From positions 1-10,129 of the forward strand of contig CABUTH010000057.1 of NCBI GenBank assembly GCA_902494465.1: 10,129 nucleotides of DNA, in the 5' to 3' direction. Position numbers and translations under genes: made by a program. Positions within the stretch are counted from its first letter, which is position 1; the number at the start of each line of letters is the position of its first letter. Under the pieces are notes generated by a model that saw only the letters and a program-made list of their open reading frames with translations, was not told the origin of the DNA and did no database searches. Origin of the DNA: an uncultured Collinsella sp. Its GTDB lineage: Bacteria > Actinomycetota > Coriobacteriia > Coriobacteriales > Coriobacteriaceae. Below are positions 1 to 5,874 of the stretch, piece after piece.

Positions 1-1
1 C

Positions 2-727
2 TCGGTCACCTGCTCTGCCGGCGGCTCGGGCAACGGCGCCACCACCGCCCCCATCGCACATATGATTACGAGCGAATTCGATACACCCTCGGTGGCACAC
101 CTTACCTGTGTGGGCCGCTCGCACGCCGATATCGCCGTCAAGATCGACGAGTATCGCACCGCCGGCGTTGAAAACATCCTGGCCCTGCGTGGTGATCTTC
201 CCGCTGGCGCGACCGAGGACGACAAGCCCGCCTCCGACTACGCCTACGCCCGCGACCTCATCCCCGAGCTCGTCGACGCCGGCTTTTGCGTGGGCGCCGC
301 AGCCTACCCCGAAGGCCACATTGCCTGCGAGGATCTCAACCTCTCGGTCGAGCACCTCAAGCAAAAGCAAGACGCCGGCGCGAGCTTCTTTGTGACACAG
401 CTCTTCTTTGATAACGAGTGCTTCTATCGCTTCCGCGAGCTTGCCGACAAGGCCGGCATCACCGTGCCCATCACCGCGGGCATCATGCCGTTTATGGGCA
501 AGTCGCAGATCAGCCGCATGGTCTTTATGTGCGGCGCGTCGCTGCCCTCCCCCGTCATCAAGATCCTCGCCAAGTACGAGAACGACCCCGAGAGCCTGCA
601 GGCAGCCGGTGTAGATTATGCTGCTCGTCAGCTTTGCGACCTTAAGGAGCACGGTGCCGACGGTCTGCACCTGTACACTATGAACCGTCCTGCAATCGCC
701 GCGACCATTATGGAGCGCCTGGGGTAA
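2..727 (+). CDS. metF: 5,10-methylenetetrahydrofolate reductase, 3' part (5' end outside window)
   Basis: This cytosolic FAD enzyme reduces 5,10-methylene-THF to 5-methyl-THF, the methyl donor for MetH. The reading frame is open to the left edge, and the residues before the first ATG (62) already match the family: SVTCSAGGSGN corresponds to the conserved SVTxGAGGS segment. ATG 62 is therefore internal, and roughly 40-60 N-terminal residues, including the catalytic Glu region, lie outside the window. Visible family motifs, in order, are AHLTCVGRS, NILALRGDLP (the Asp contacts flavin), AAYPEGH, FFVTQLFFDN (Gln of the folate site), PITAGIMP, and the C-terminal LHLYTMNR. The end is normal for a bacterial MetF with no C-terminal regulatory domain. 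The stop TAA (725-727) overlaps the next ATG by one base, which implies translational coupling in a met operon. The promoter and any riboswitch would lie upstream of the window. Confidence 0.96.
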   Translation, partial: SVTCSAGGSGNGATTAPIAHMITSEFDTPSVAHLTCVGRSHADIAVKIDEYRTAGVENILALRGDLPAGATEDDKPASDYAYARDLIPELVDAGFCVGAAAYPEGHIACEDLNLSVEHLKQKQDAGASFFVTQLFFDNECFYRFRELADKAGITVPITAGIMPFMGKSQISRMVFMCGASLPSPVIKILAKYENDPESLQAAGVDYAARQLCDLKEHGADGLHLYTMNRPAIAATIMERLG

Positions 728-1515
728 TGGAAAAACCGCACGTCGATATAACCGTTGTTGAAGTGCCGGCCGACCTTGCGTCGCCGGCGCTTTACCGTAT
801 CGATGCCGCGCACCGTCCCCGTGTCGACCGTGCCGAGATGCTGCGGTATCTGGGTTACGGCGGCCAGCAGATTGAGCCCGAACTATCACGACGTATTGAG
901 CTTGTCGTTGAACGTCTGGAACTGGACATTGAGCCCCGTGGCGTGCGACGCGTGTTTGCCGTCGATGCCACGGGCGTTGACGAGCAGGGCGAGCCCAGCA
1001 TCCGTCTGGTTGGCACCAACGTTGAGCTGCGAGGTCGCGATATCTATCGACATCTCAAAGATGCCCGCTTTGCCGCGCTCATGGCATGCACCCTCGGCAT
1101 GGACGCCGAGCGTCGCCTGCGCACCACGGGAGCCCAACATCCCCTGGAGGGCGCCGTGCTCGACGCCGCGTGCTCCGCTTACGTGGAAGCCGCCGTTGAG
1201 CAAATGGACCAGCAGGTCAAGACGGACGCCGCCGTTCATGGGCTCGCCGGCAACTGGCGCTTTAGTCCCGGCTATGGCGACTGCCCGCTCTCGGCCCAGC
1301 GCTCGATCGTCAATGCGCTCAACGCCACGCGGCTCATCGGCCTGACCGTCACCCCCACCAGCCTACTCATGCCCACCAAAAGCGTGACCGCGGTGATCGG
1401 TCTGTTTGACGGCGAGGTCCACGACGCCCAGAGCCGCCCCACCTGCAATATCTGCCGCATGCGCGAACACTGCCGCTTCCGCGCCGCCCACACCACCTGC
1501 TATTCCAGCCATTAG
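727..1515 (+). CDS. Stand-alone MetH reactivation (SAM-binding) domain protein
   Basis: This 262-residue protein carries the fold that forms the C-terminus of long MetH enzymes (Met_synt_B12). In E. coli that domain binds S-adenosylmethionine and re-methylates inactive cob(II)alamin after one-electron reduction. The SAM-binding signature RFSPGYGDCPL (residues 178-188, the RxxPGY motif) is present, followed by LIGLTVTPTSLLMPTKSVTA, the family's 'T-ES-M-P-SVS' strand region. The N-terminal ~110 residues are a helical cap found in stand-alone versions. The C-terminus has four cysteines (C240, C243, C249, C258; CNICRMREHC then C), a possible metal or Fe-S site that the E. coli domain lacks. The start at 727 overlaps the metF stop (TAATG). 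The following metH lacks this domain, so the pair reads as a split MetH. The role is inferred from family and context; the cysteine ligands are speculation. Confidence 0.88.
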   Translation: MEKPHVDITVVEVPADLASPALYRIDAAHRPRVDRAEMLRYLGYGGQQIEPELSRRIELVVERLELDIEPRGVRRVFAVDATGVDEQGEPSIRLVGTNVELRGRDIYRHLKDARFAALMACTLGMDAERRLRTTGAQHPLEGAVLDAACSAYVEAAVEQMDQQVKTDAAVHGLAGNWRFSPGYGDCPLSAQRSIVNALNATRLIGLTVTPTSLLMPTKSVTAVIGLFDGEVHDAQSRPTCNICRMREHCRFRAAHTTCYSSH

Positions 1516-1518
1516 GAG
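1514..1518 (+). promoter_or_regulatory. Ribosome binding site pointing to a metH start at 1525
   Basis: AGGAG overlaps the stop codon (TAG 1513-1515) of the reactivation-domain gene and sits 6 bases before ATG 1525. It is the best Shine-Dalgarno in the region and indicates that metH was built to start at 1525. ATG 1702 has no comparable site in front of it. Confidence 0.7.
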
Positions 1519-1524
1519 CCCCCG

Positions 1525-1611
1525 ATGTTTACTCCGCTTATCACTCATGATTCTGACGGCACTGCATTGGCGGCACCCGTTGATGCCGCACGTCGCAACG
1601 GTGCCACGTAA
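1525..1611 (+). other. Cut-off 5' end of metH, ending in an in-frame TAA
   Basis: ATG 1525 with a good ribosome binding site opens a 28-codon frame that ends at TAA 1609-1611. The same frame then continues without another stop into metH: codons 1612-1701 read KTRSIGDLRS, then TDDRLRAAIEGTGHLLFDGG, joining M1702. LLFDGGMGTMLQ is the conserved first strand of the MetH homocysteine barrel, so the frame beyond the stop is truly metH. Reading through the TAA would give an 852-residue MetH. The simplest reading is a nonsense change (for example CAA to TAA) or a base-call error. A short leader peptide is possible but less likely. Confidence 0.6.
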
Positions 1612-1701
1612 AAGACGCGATCGATCGGCGATCTGCGCAGTACGGACGATCGCCTGCGCGCCGCCATCGAGGGCACGGGGCACCTGCTGTTCGACGGCGG
1701 C

Positions 1702-4083
1702 ATGGGCACCATGTTGCAGGCCGCTGGCATGAAGGCGGGCGCCCTGCCCGAGCTGCTCAACTTTGAGGAACCCCAGGTTATCACCGATATCCAACGTCAA
1801 TATGTCGAGGCCGGCTGCGACGTGATTACCGCCAACACCTTTGGCGCCAACGCCCACAAGCTCGACGGTGCCGCCACCGTGGCAGACGTCTTTGCCGCGG
1901 CCGTCGCCTGTGCCCGCGAGGCCGGCGCCCGCTACGTCGCCGGTGACATCGGCCCCATCGGCGCGCTGCTTCGCCCCCTGGGCACCCTCAGCTTCGACGA
2001 GGCCTATGACCTCTTTACCGAGGAAGTGCGCGCAGGCGTCGCCGCGGGTGTGGACCTCTTTATTATCGAGACTATGACCGACCTGGCCGAGATCAAGGCG
2101 GCCGTCCTCGCCTGCCGCGAGAACTCCGACCTGCCCGTCTTTGCCACCATGACCTTCGAGGAAGACGGTCGCACATTCCTGGGTACGAGTCCCGAGGTTG
2201 CCGCCATCACGCTCGACGCCATCGGCGCCGACGTTTTGGGCATCAACTGCAGCCAAGGACCGGCCGAGCTCCGAGGACTCGCCGCGCGTATGCTCACCGT
2301 TACCGACAAGCCTGTTATGGTGCAGGCCAACGCAGGACTGCCCCACGTGGACGACGACGGCAATACCGTCTTTGATATCCAGGCCCCCGAATACGCCGAA
2401 GCCGTCGCCGGCATGATCGCCGACGGCGCGAGCGTCGTGGGCGGCTGCTGCGGCACCACGCCGGCGCACATGGCGGCCTTGCGCACGCTTATCGATAACC
2501 ACACGCCCAGCCCGCGCCGCCGCAAGCCCAGCATGTCGGTCACGAGCGCTCAAACGGTCGTGGACCTTCCCTGCGACGGCCACAAGATCGCCGTCATCGG
2601 CGAGCGCATCAACCCCACCGGCAAAAAGCGCCTGCAGCAGGCCCTGCGCGACGGCGACCTGGACTACGTTGTGAGCCAGGGCATCAGCCAGCAGGAACAG
2701 GGCGCCGACATTCTGGACGTCAACGTGGGCCTGCCCGAGATCGACGAGGTCAAGATCATCCAACAGGCGACCGAACAGCTCCAGGGGTCCACGCTGCTGC
2801 CGCTGCAGATCGACTCCACCGACCCCGCAGCCGTCGAGGCCGCCGTGCGCCGCTACGCCGGCAAGCCCATCATCAACTCGGTCAATGGCAAGCAGCAGAT
2901 CATGGATGAGATCTTTCCGTTGGTCGCCCACTACGGCACCAACGTTGTCGGCCTTACGCTCGACGAAGGCGGCATCCCCGATACCGCCGAGGCTCGCTTC
3001 GCCATCGCCGAGCGCATCGTGGCCGAGGCTGCCCGCTACGGCATCGGCCCGGACCGCATTCTCATCGACTGCCTGGTCATGACCGCCTCGACCAATCAAC
3101 GCCAAGCCGAGCAGATCCTGCACGCCATGTCCCTGTGCAAGGAGCGTCTGGGCGTCAAATGCGCGCTCGGCGTGTCGAACATCAGCTTTGGCCTGCCCGC
3201 TCGCCCGCTGCTGGGCTCGGTCTTTTTGGCTGCCGCTTTTGGCGCAGGTCTTGATGCCCCCATCATGAACCCGGGCTCCAAGCGCTTTATGGATACCGTC
3301 TACAGCTATCGCGTCCTGAGCGTTGAGGACGAGGGCTCGACCGGATACATCGAGCGTTACGCCGGCTGGACCGATCCGTACAAGATCGCCGCGAACCCGG
3401 CGGCAGCTCAGGCAGCATCGAGCGACGCCGCACCTGCCGCAAGCGCCCCCGGCACCGACGGCAACGACGACCCGATTCGTCGCATGGTCGTCTCGGGCCG
3501 CAAAGGCGAGATCGCTGCCGAGACCGAGCGTCTGCTGGCAGACCACGACGCCATGGACCTCATCAACAATCACTTTATCCCCGCCCTCGACGAGGTTGGC
3601 GTTCTCTTTGACCAGGGCAAGTTCTTCTTGCCGCAGCTTATGGCCTCGGCCGAGGCAGCGCGTGTGGGCTTCGACACCATCAAGCGCCTGATGCCCGCCG
3701 GCGAGATCGCCGACAAGGGCAAGATCTGCGTGGCCACCGTCAAGGGCGACATCCACGACATTGGCAAGAACATCGTCAAGATGCTGCTCGACAACTACGG
3801 CTATACCGTCTTTGACCTGGGCCGCGACGTCGATCCGCAGGAGGTACTCAAGACCGTCAAGGAGCGCGATATCAAACTCGTCGGCCTCTCGGCGCTTATG
3901 ACTACCACGGTCGTCGCCATGGAAGAGACCATCAAGTTGCTCCATACCGAGGTTCCGGGCGTCAAGATCATCGTAGGCGGCGCCGTACTCACCCCCGAAT
4001 ACGCCAAGCAGATCGGCGCGGACTACTACGCCAAGGATGCCGCCGAAAGCGCTCGTATCGCCGAAGAGGTCTTTGGGCAGTAA
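1702..4083 (+). CDS. metH: Cobalamin-dependent methionine synthase, short form without reactivation domain; 5' end disputed
   Basis: MetH transfers a methyl group from 5-methyl-THF via methylcobalamin to homocysteine. Counted from ATG 1702 (793 residues): the homocysteine barrel spans about 1-270, with zinc ligands C183 (NCSQGP) and C249/C250 (GGCCGTTPAH). The pterin-binding barrel covers about 295-545 (GERINPTG at 300, LDVNVG, QIDSTDP, INSVNG). An Ala-rich linker spans about 563-590. A four-helix cap follows at about 590-665, and a Rossmann B12 domain at about 670-793 carries GDIHDIGKN, in which H685 is the lower cobalt ligand, plus SALMTTT and GGAVLTPEYA. The protein ends where E. coli MetH would begin its reactivation domain, which is supplied by the preceding gene. 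Start 1702 is only the first ATG after the TAA at 1609; it cuts inside LLFDGGMGTM and removes barrel strand 1. In-frame CTG codons at 1633, 1654 and 1684 are weak alternatives. Function is certain; the N-terminus and activity of this allele are not. Confidence 0.9.
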   Translation: MGTMLQAAGMKAGALPELLNFEEPQVITDIQRQYVEAGCDVITANTFGANAHKLDGAATVADVFAAAVACAREAGARYVAGDIGPIGALLRPLGTLSFDEAYDLFTEEVRAGVAAGVDLFIIETMTDLAEIKAAVLACRENSDLPVFATMTFEEDGRTFLGTSPEVAAITLDAIGADVLGINCSQGPAELRGLAARMLTVTDKPVMVQANAGLPHVDDDGNTVFDIQAPEYAEAVAGMIADGASVVGGCCGTTPAHMAALRTLIDNHTPSPRRRKPSMSVTSAQTVVDLPCDGHKIAVIGERINPTGKKRLQQALRDGDLDYVVSQGISQQEQGADILDVNVGLPEIDEVKIIQQATEQLQGSTLLPLQIDSTDPAAVEAAVRRYAGKPIINSVNGKQQIMDEIFPLVAHYGTNVVGLTLDEGGIPDTAEARFAIAERIVAEAARYGIGPDRILIDCLVMTASTNQRQAEQILHAMSLCKERLGVKCALGVSNISFGLPARPLLGSVFLAAAFGAGLDAPIMNPGSKRFMDTVYSYRVLSVEDEGSTGYIERYAGWTDPYKIAANPAAAQAASSDAAPAASAPGTDGNDDPIRRMVVSGRKGEIAAETERLLADHDAMDLINNHFIPALDEVGVLFDQGKFFLPQLMASAEAARVGFDTIKRLMPAGEIADKGKICVATVKGDIHDIGKNIVKMLLDNYGYTVFDLGRDVDPQEVLKTVKERDIKLVGLSALMTTTVVAMEETIKLLHTEVPGVKIIVGGAVLTPEYAKQIGADYYAKDAAESARIAEEVFGQ

Positions 4084-4108
4084 CACAACGGAAACAACCG
4101 AGCACCAA

Positions 4109-4146
4109 AACGTGCCGCATGCGCCACTTGGCACGTGCGGCACGTT
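4109..4146. repeat. 11-bp perfect dyad between metH and the DUF711 gene
   Basis: AACGTGCCGCA (4109-4119) and TGCGGCACGTT (4136-4146) are perfect inverted copies around a 16-base centre. The inner part offers an alternative pairing: CGTGCC 4111-4116 with GGCACG 4130-4135. No T-tract follows on the + strand and only four T's on the - strand, so this is not a standard intrinsic terminator. TTGGCA (4128-4133) resembles a -35 box and TAGATA (4151-4156), 17 bases further on, is a poor -10. The dyad could be an operator over a DUF711 promoter, or an mRNA 3'-end hairpin for metH. Confidence 0.5.
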
Positions 4147-4179
4147 AGAATAGATAAGACTATGCTCGTTTTGGCAGAT

Positions 4180-4184
4180 AGGAG
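4180..4184 (+). promoter_or_regulatory. Ribosome binding site fixing the DUF711 start at 4192
   Basis: AGGAG lies 7 bases before ATG 4192. An upstream in-frame GTG (4135) would add 19 residues unlike the family and would lie inside the dyad element, so 4192 is preferred. Confidence 0.75.
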
Positions 4185-4191
4185 CGCAAGG

Positions 4192-5556
4192 ATGGCGATC
4201 ACGCCCGCAGAAATCGCGGAAACCCGCGGCATGGTTGAGGAGCAGAACCTCGACATCAGGACCATCACCATGGGTGTTTCGCTCATGGGTTGCGGCGACG
4301 AGAACCTCGACCGCATGTGCACGAAGATCTACGACCACGTGACGCACACGGCTGAGCATCTGGTCGAGACCGCCGAGAACCTCGAGCGCGAGTACGGTAT
4401 CCCCATCGTCAACAAGCGCGTTTCCGTCACCCCGGTGGCGCAGATCGCCGCGTGCTGCAAGGATGAGGACCTCACCCCTATCGCGCATGCCCTCGACCGC
4501 GCGGCAGAGACGCTCGGTATCGATTACCTGGGCGGCTTCTCCGCACTCGTCCAGAAGGGCATCGGCGACGCCGACCGCCGCGTCATCCAGTCCATCCCCC
4601 AGGCGCTCGCCACCACGAGCCGCGTCTGCTCCAGCGTCAACGTCGCCAGCCTGCGCGCCGGCATCAACATGGATGCCGTGCTCATGGCGGCTCAGACCAT
4701 CATCGATGCCGCCAAGCTTACGGCAGATGAGGATTCCGTTGGCGCCTCCAAGTTTGTCTGCTTTGCCAACATGGTCGAGGACTCCCCGTTTATGGCGGGC
4801 GCCGTCCACGGCGGTGGCGAGGCCGACGCCGTCATCAACGTAGGCGTCTCGGGCCCCGGCGTTATGGCCGCAGCCCTGGAGACGCTGCCCGATTCCGCAT
4901 CGATGATGGAAGTCGCCGAGAAGATCAAGCAGACCGCCTTTAAGATCACCCGTGCCGGCGAGCTCATGAGCCGCGAGGCCGCCCATCGCCTGGGTGTCGA
5001 GAAGGGCATTGTCGACCTGTCGCTGGCTCCCACGCCCGCCATCGGCGACTCCGTCGCACGCATCCTCGAGATCATCGGTGTTGGCACCTGCGGTGGCCCG
5101 GGCACGACCTGCGCGCTCGCCATGCTCAACGATGCCGTCAAGAAGGGCGGCGTCATGGCCAGCTCCAGCGTGGGCGGTCTCTCCGGCGCCTTTATCCCCG
5201 TGTCCGAGGATGCCGGCATGATCGCCGCCGTCGAGGCCGGTGCGCTTTCGCTCGAGAAGCTCGAGGCTATGACCTGCGTGTGCTCCGTTGGCCTGGACAT
5301 GATCGCCATCCCCGGCGACACCCCGGTCGAGACCATCGCCGGCATCATCGCCGACGAGATGGCCATCGGCGTCATCAACAACAAGACCACGGCCGTCCGC
5401 GTGATTCCTGCCATCGGCAAGGGCGTGGGCGACTGCGTCGAGTACGGTGGCTTGTTCGGCCGTGCGCCCATCATGCCGGTGAACCCCAACGCCGGCACCG
5501 TGCTTGCCCACCGCGGTGGACGCTTCCCGGCGCCGCTGAACTCGCTGAAGAACTAG
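4192..5556 (+). CDS. DUF711 / UPF0210 'PFL family' protein, function unknown
   Basis: This 454-residue protein is full length for the DUF711 (UPF0210) family. Databases often name it 'PFL family protein' because its fold resembles the pyruvate formate-lyase barrel; no enzymatic reaction is established. Family landmarks are [16 protein letters not shown] near the N-terminus, [20 protein letters not shown] at about 204-223, a Gly-rich [14 protein letters not shown] at about 297-310, and the C-terminal [12 protein letters not shown] and [13 protein letters not shown]. There is no signal peptide or membrane segment, so it is probably cytosolic. In many Firmicutes the gene follows a small ACT-domain gene (UPF0237), suggesting ligand control. 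No such gene is present here: only 108 non-coding bases and a dyad separate it from metH. It has its own ribosome binding site and could be transcribed alone or by read-through from the met operon. GC-ending codons match its neighbours. Confidence 0.92.
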   Translation: MAITPAEIAETRGMVEEQNLDIRTITMGVSLMGCGDENLDRMCTKIYDHVTHTAEHLVETAENLEREYGIPIVNKRVSVTPVAQIAACCKDEDLTPIAHALDRAAETLGIDYLGGFSALVQKGIGDADRRVIQSIPQALATTSRVCSSVNVASLRAGINMDAVLMAAQTIIDAAKLTADEDSVGASKFVCFANMVEDSPFMAGAVHGGGEADAVINVGVSGPGVMAAALETLPDSASMMEVAEKIKQTAFKITRAGELMSREAAHRLGVEKGIVDLSLAPTPAIGDSVARILEIIGVGTCGGPGTTCALAMLNDAVKKGGVMASSSVGGLSGAFIPVSEDAGMIAAVEAGALSLEKLEAMTCVCSVGLDMIAIPGDTPVETIAGIIADEMAIGVINNKTTAVRVIPAIGKGVGDCVEYGGLFGRAPIMPVNPNAGTVLAHRGGRFPAPLNSLKN

Positions 5557-5573
5557 CTGAGGGGTTCGGGCGA

Positions 5574-5707
5574 GGAGCCCCGGGGAGGGCAAATATATAA
5601 GGTCGCCTGCTCGGACAGTCCTGACTCGCACGGAGAGCACATTAAGTGCTCTCCGGCTCGTGCGGAACTCGCGATCGACCTTATATATTTGCCCTCCCCG
5701 GGGCTCC
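5574..5707. repeat. Perfect 32-bp inverted repeat flanking a nested 10-bp hairpin
   Basis: The left arm (5574-5605) and right arm (5676-5707) are exact reverse complements over 32 bases. Each arm has a G/C block (GGAGCCCCGGGGAGGGC in the left arm) followed by an AT core (AAATATATAA) and GGTCG. The 70-base centre contains a second hairpin, CGGAGAGCAC (5631-5640) with GTGCTCTCCG (5646-5655) around an ATTAA loop. The arms are longer than needed for a terminator and no T-tract follows. I see no flanking target-site duplication and no open frame for a transposase. Candidates are a non-autonomous palindromic repeat element, a processed 3' mRNA structure, or a site for a DNA-binding protein. Copy number in the genome would distinguish these. 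Confidence 0.85.
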
Positions 5708-5790
5708 CGCACAACGGGACCTCAGTTGGGTTCTATCCCGGTTGCAGTTGCTTCGCTCCTGCACCACTTGGCTGGTGCGGCGATTTGGCG

Positions 5791-5819
5791 TTGGAACGGT
5801 TCTTTTTCTGATATATGCT
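5791..5819 (+). promoter_or_regulatory. Weak sigma-70-like promoter candidate before the methyltransferase
   Basis: TTGGAA (5791-5796) and TATGCT (5814-5819), each 4 of 6 to consensus, are 17 bases apart. A start about 7 bases downstream would fall at the left arm of the terminator hairpin (5824), so the RNA would begin inside that hairpin. This makes the candidate doubtful, or implies an unusual arrangement. Confidence 0.3.
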
Positions 5820-5823
5820 GGTT

Positions 5824-5855
5824 GCGGCTCTTCTTTTGGGAGGAGTCGCTTTTTT
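5824..5855 (+). terminator. Intrinsic terminator or attenuator directly before the methyltransferase
   Basis: GCGGCTCTTC (5824-5833) pairs with GAGGAGTCGC (5840-5849), counting two G-U pairs; a further wobble at 5834/5839 leaves a loop of about four bases. Six T's follow (5850-5855). The T-tract ends six bases before the ribosome binding site of the next gene. It may end transcripts from the DUF711 gene, or act as an attenuator for a leader RNA starting further upstream. I found no convincing anti-terminator pairing or known riboswitch core. Confidence 0.65.
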
Positions 5856-5874
5856 GTTGCTAGGAGGTTAGCCC

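Larger units (their letters stand above)
5557..5874. other. 318-base non-coding stretch with structured elements
   Basis: This gap holds, in order, a 32-bp inverted repeat with an inner hairpin (5574-5707), short pairings in 5715-5778 (CGGGA with TCCCG at 5715/5736; GCACCA with TGGTGC at 5761/5773), a weak promoter candidate (5791-5819), a strong terminator hairpin (5824-5855), and the ribosome binding site AGGAGG (5862-5867). Short open frames across it overlap the repeat and the next gene's start, and resemble no family I know. From about 5780 on, the + strand is rich in T and G, unlike the C-rich operon before it. Confidence 0.7.

Noticed and set aside
62..64. ATG 62 as the true start of metF
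   Set aside because: Conserved MetF residues (SVTxxAGGS) are encoded in frame before it and the frame is open to the edge, so the gene starts outside the window.
4135..4191. GTG 4135 as an upstream start for the DUF711 gene
   Set aside because: The added 19 residues do not look like the family, the GTG lies within the dyad, and ATG 4192 has a well-placed AGGAG.
4692..5498. A 268-codon - strand frame inside the DUF711 gene
   Set aside because: It is rich in Ser/Pro/Ala/Met with no motif, and lies fully antisense to a conserved gene. It is a GC-driven shadow.
5574..5707. The 32-bp inverted repeat as terminal repeats of an insertion sequence
   Set aside because: Only 70 bases lie between the arms, no transposase frame is present and no flanking target duplication is visible. 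At most it is a non-autonomous element.
1363..5712. A 1449-codon open frame on the - strand opposite metH and the DUF711 gene
   Set aside because: It mirrors the codon pattern of the GC-rich + strand genes, is low in complexity (Gly/Ala/Asp/His/Val-rich), matches no family I know, and covers two certain genes. Its right end lies in the inverted repeat. It is a shadow frame.
5708..5860. A known riboswitch (SAM, cobalamin or T-box) in the methyltransferase leader
   Set aside because: I looked for characteristic conserved cores and saw none; only short generic stems are present before the terminator.
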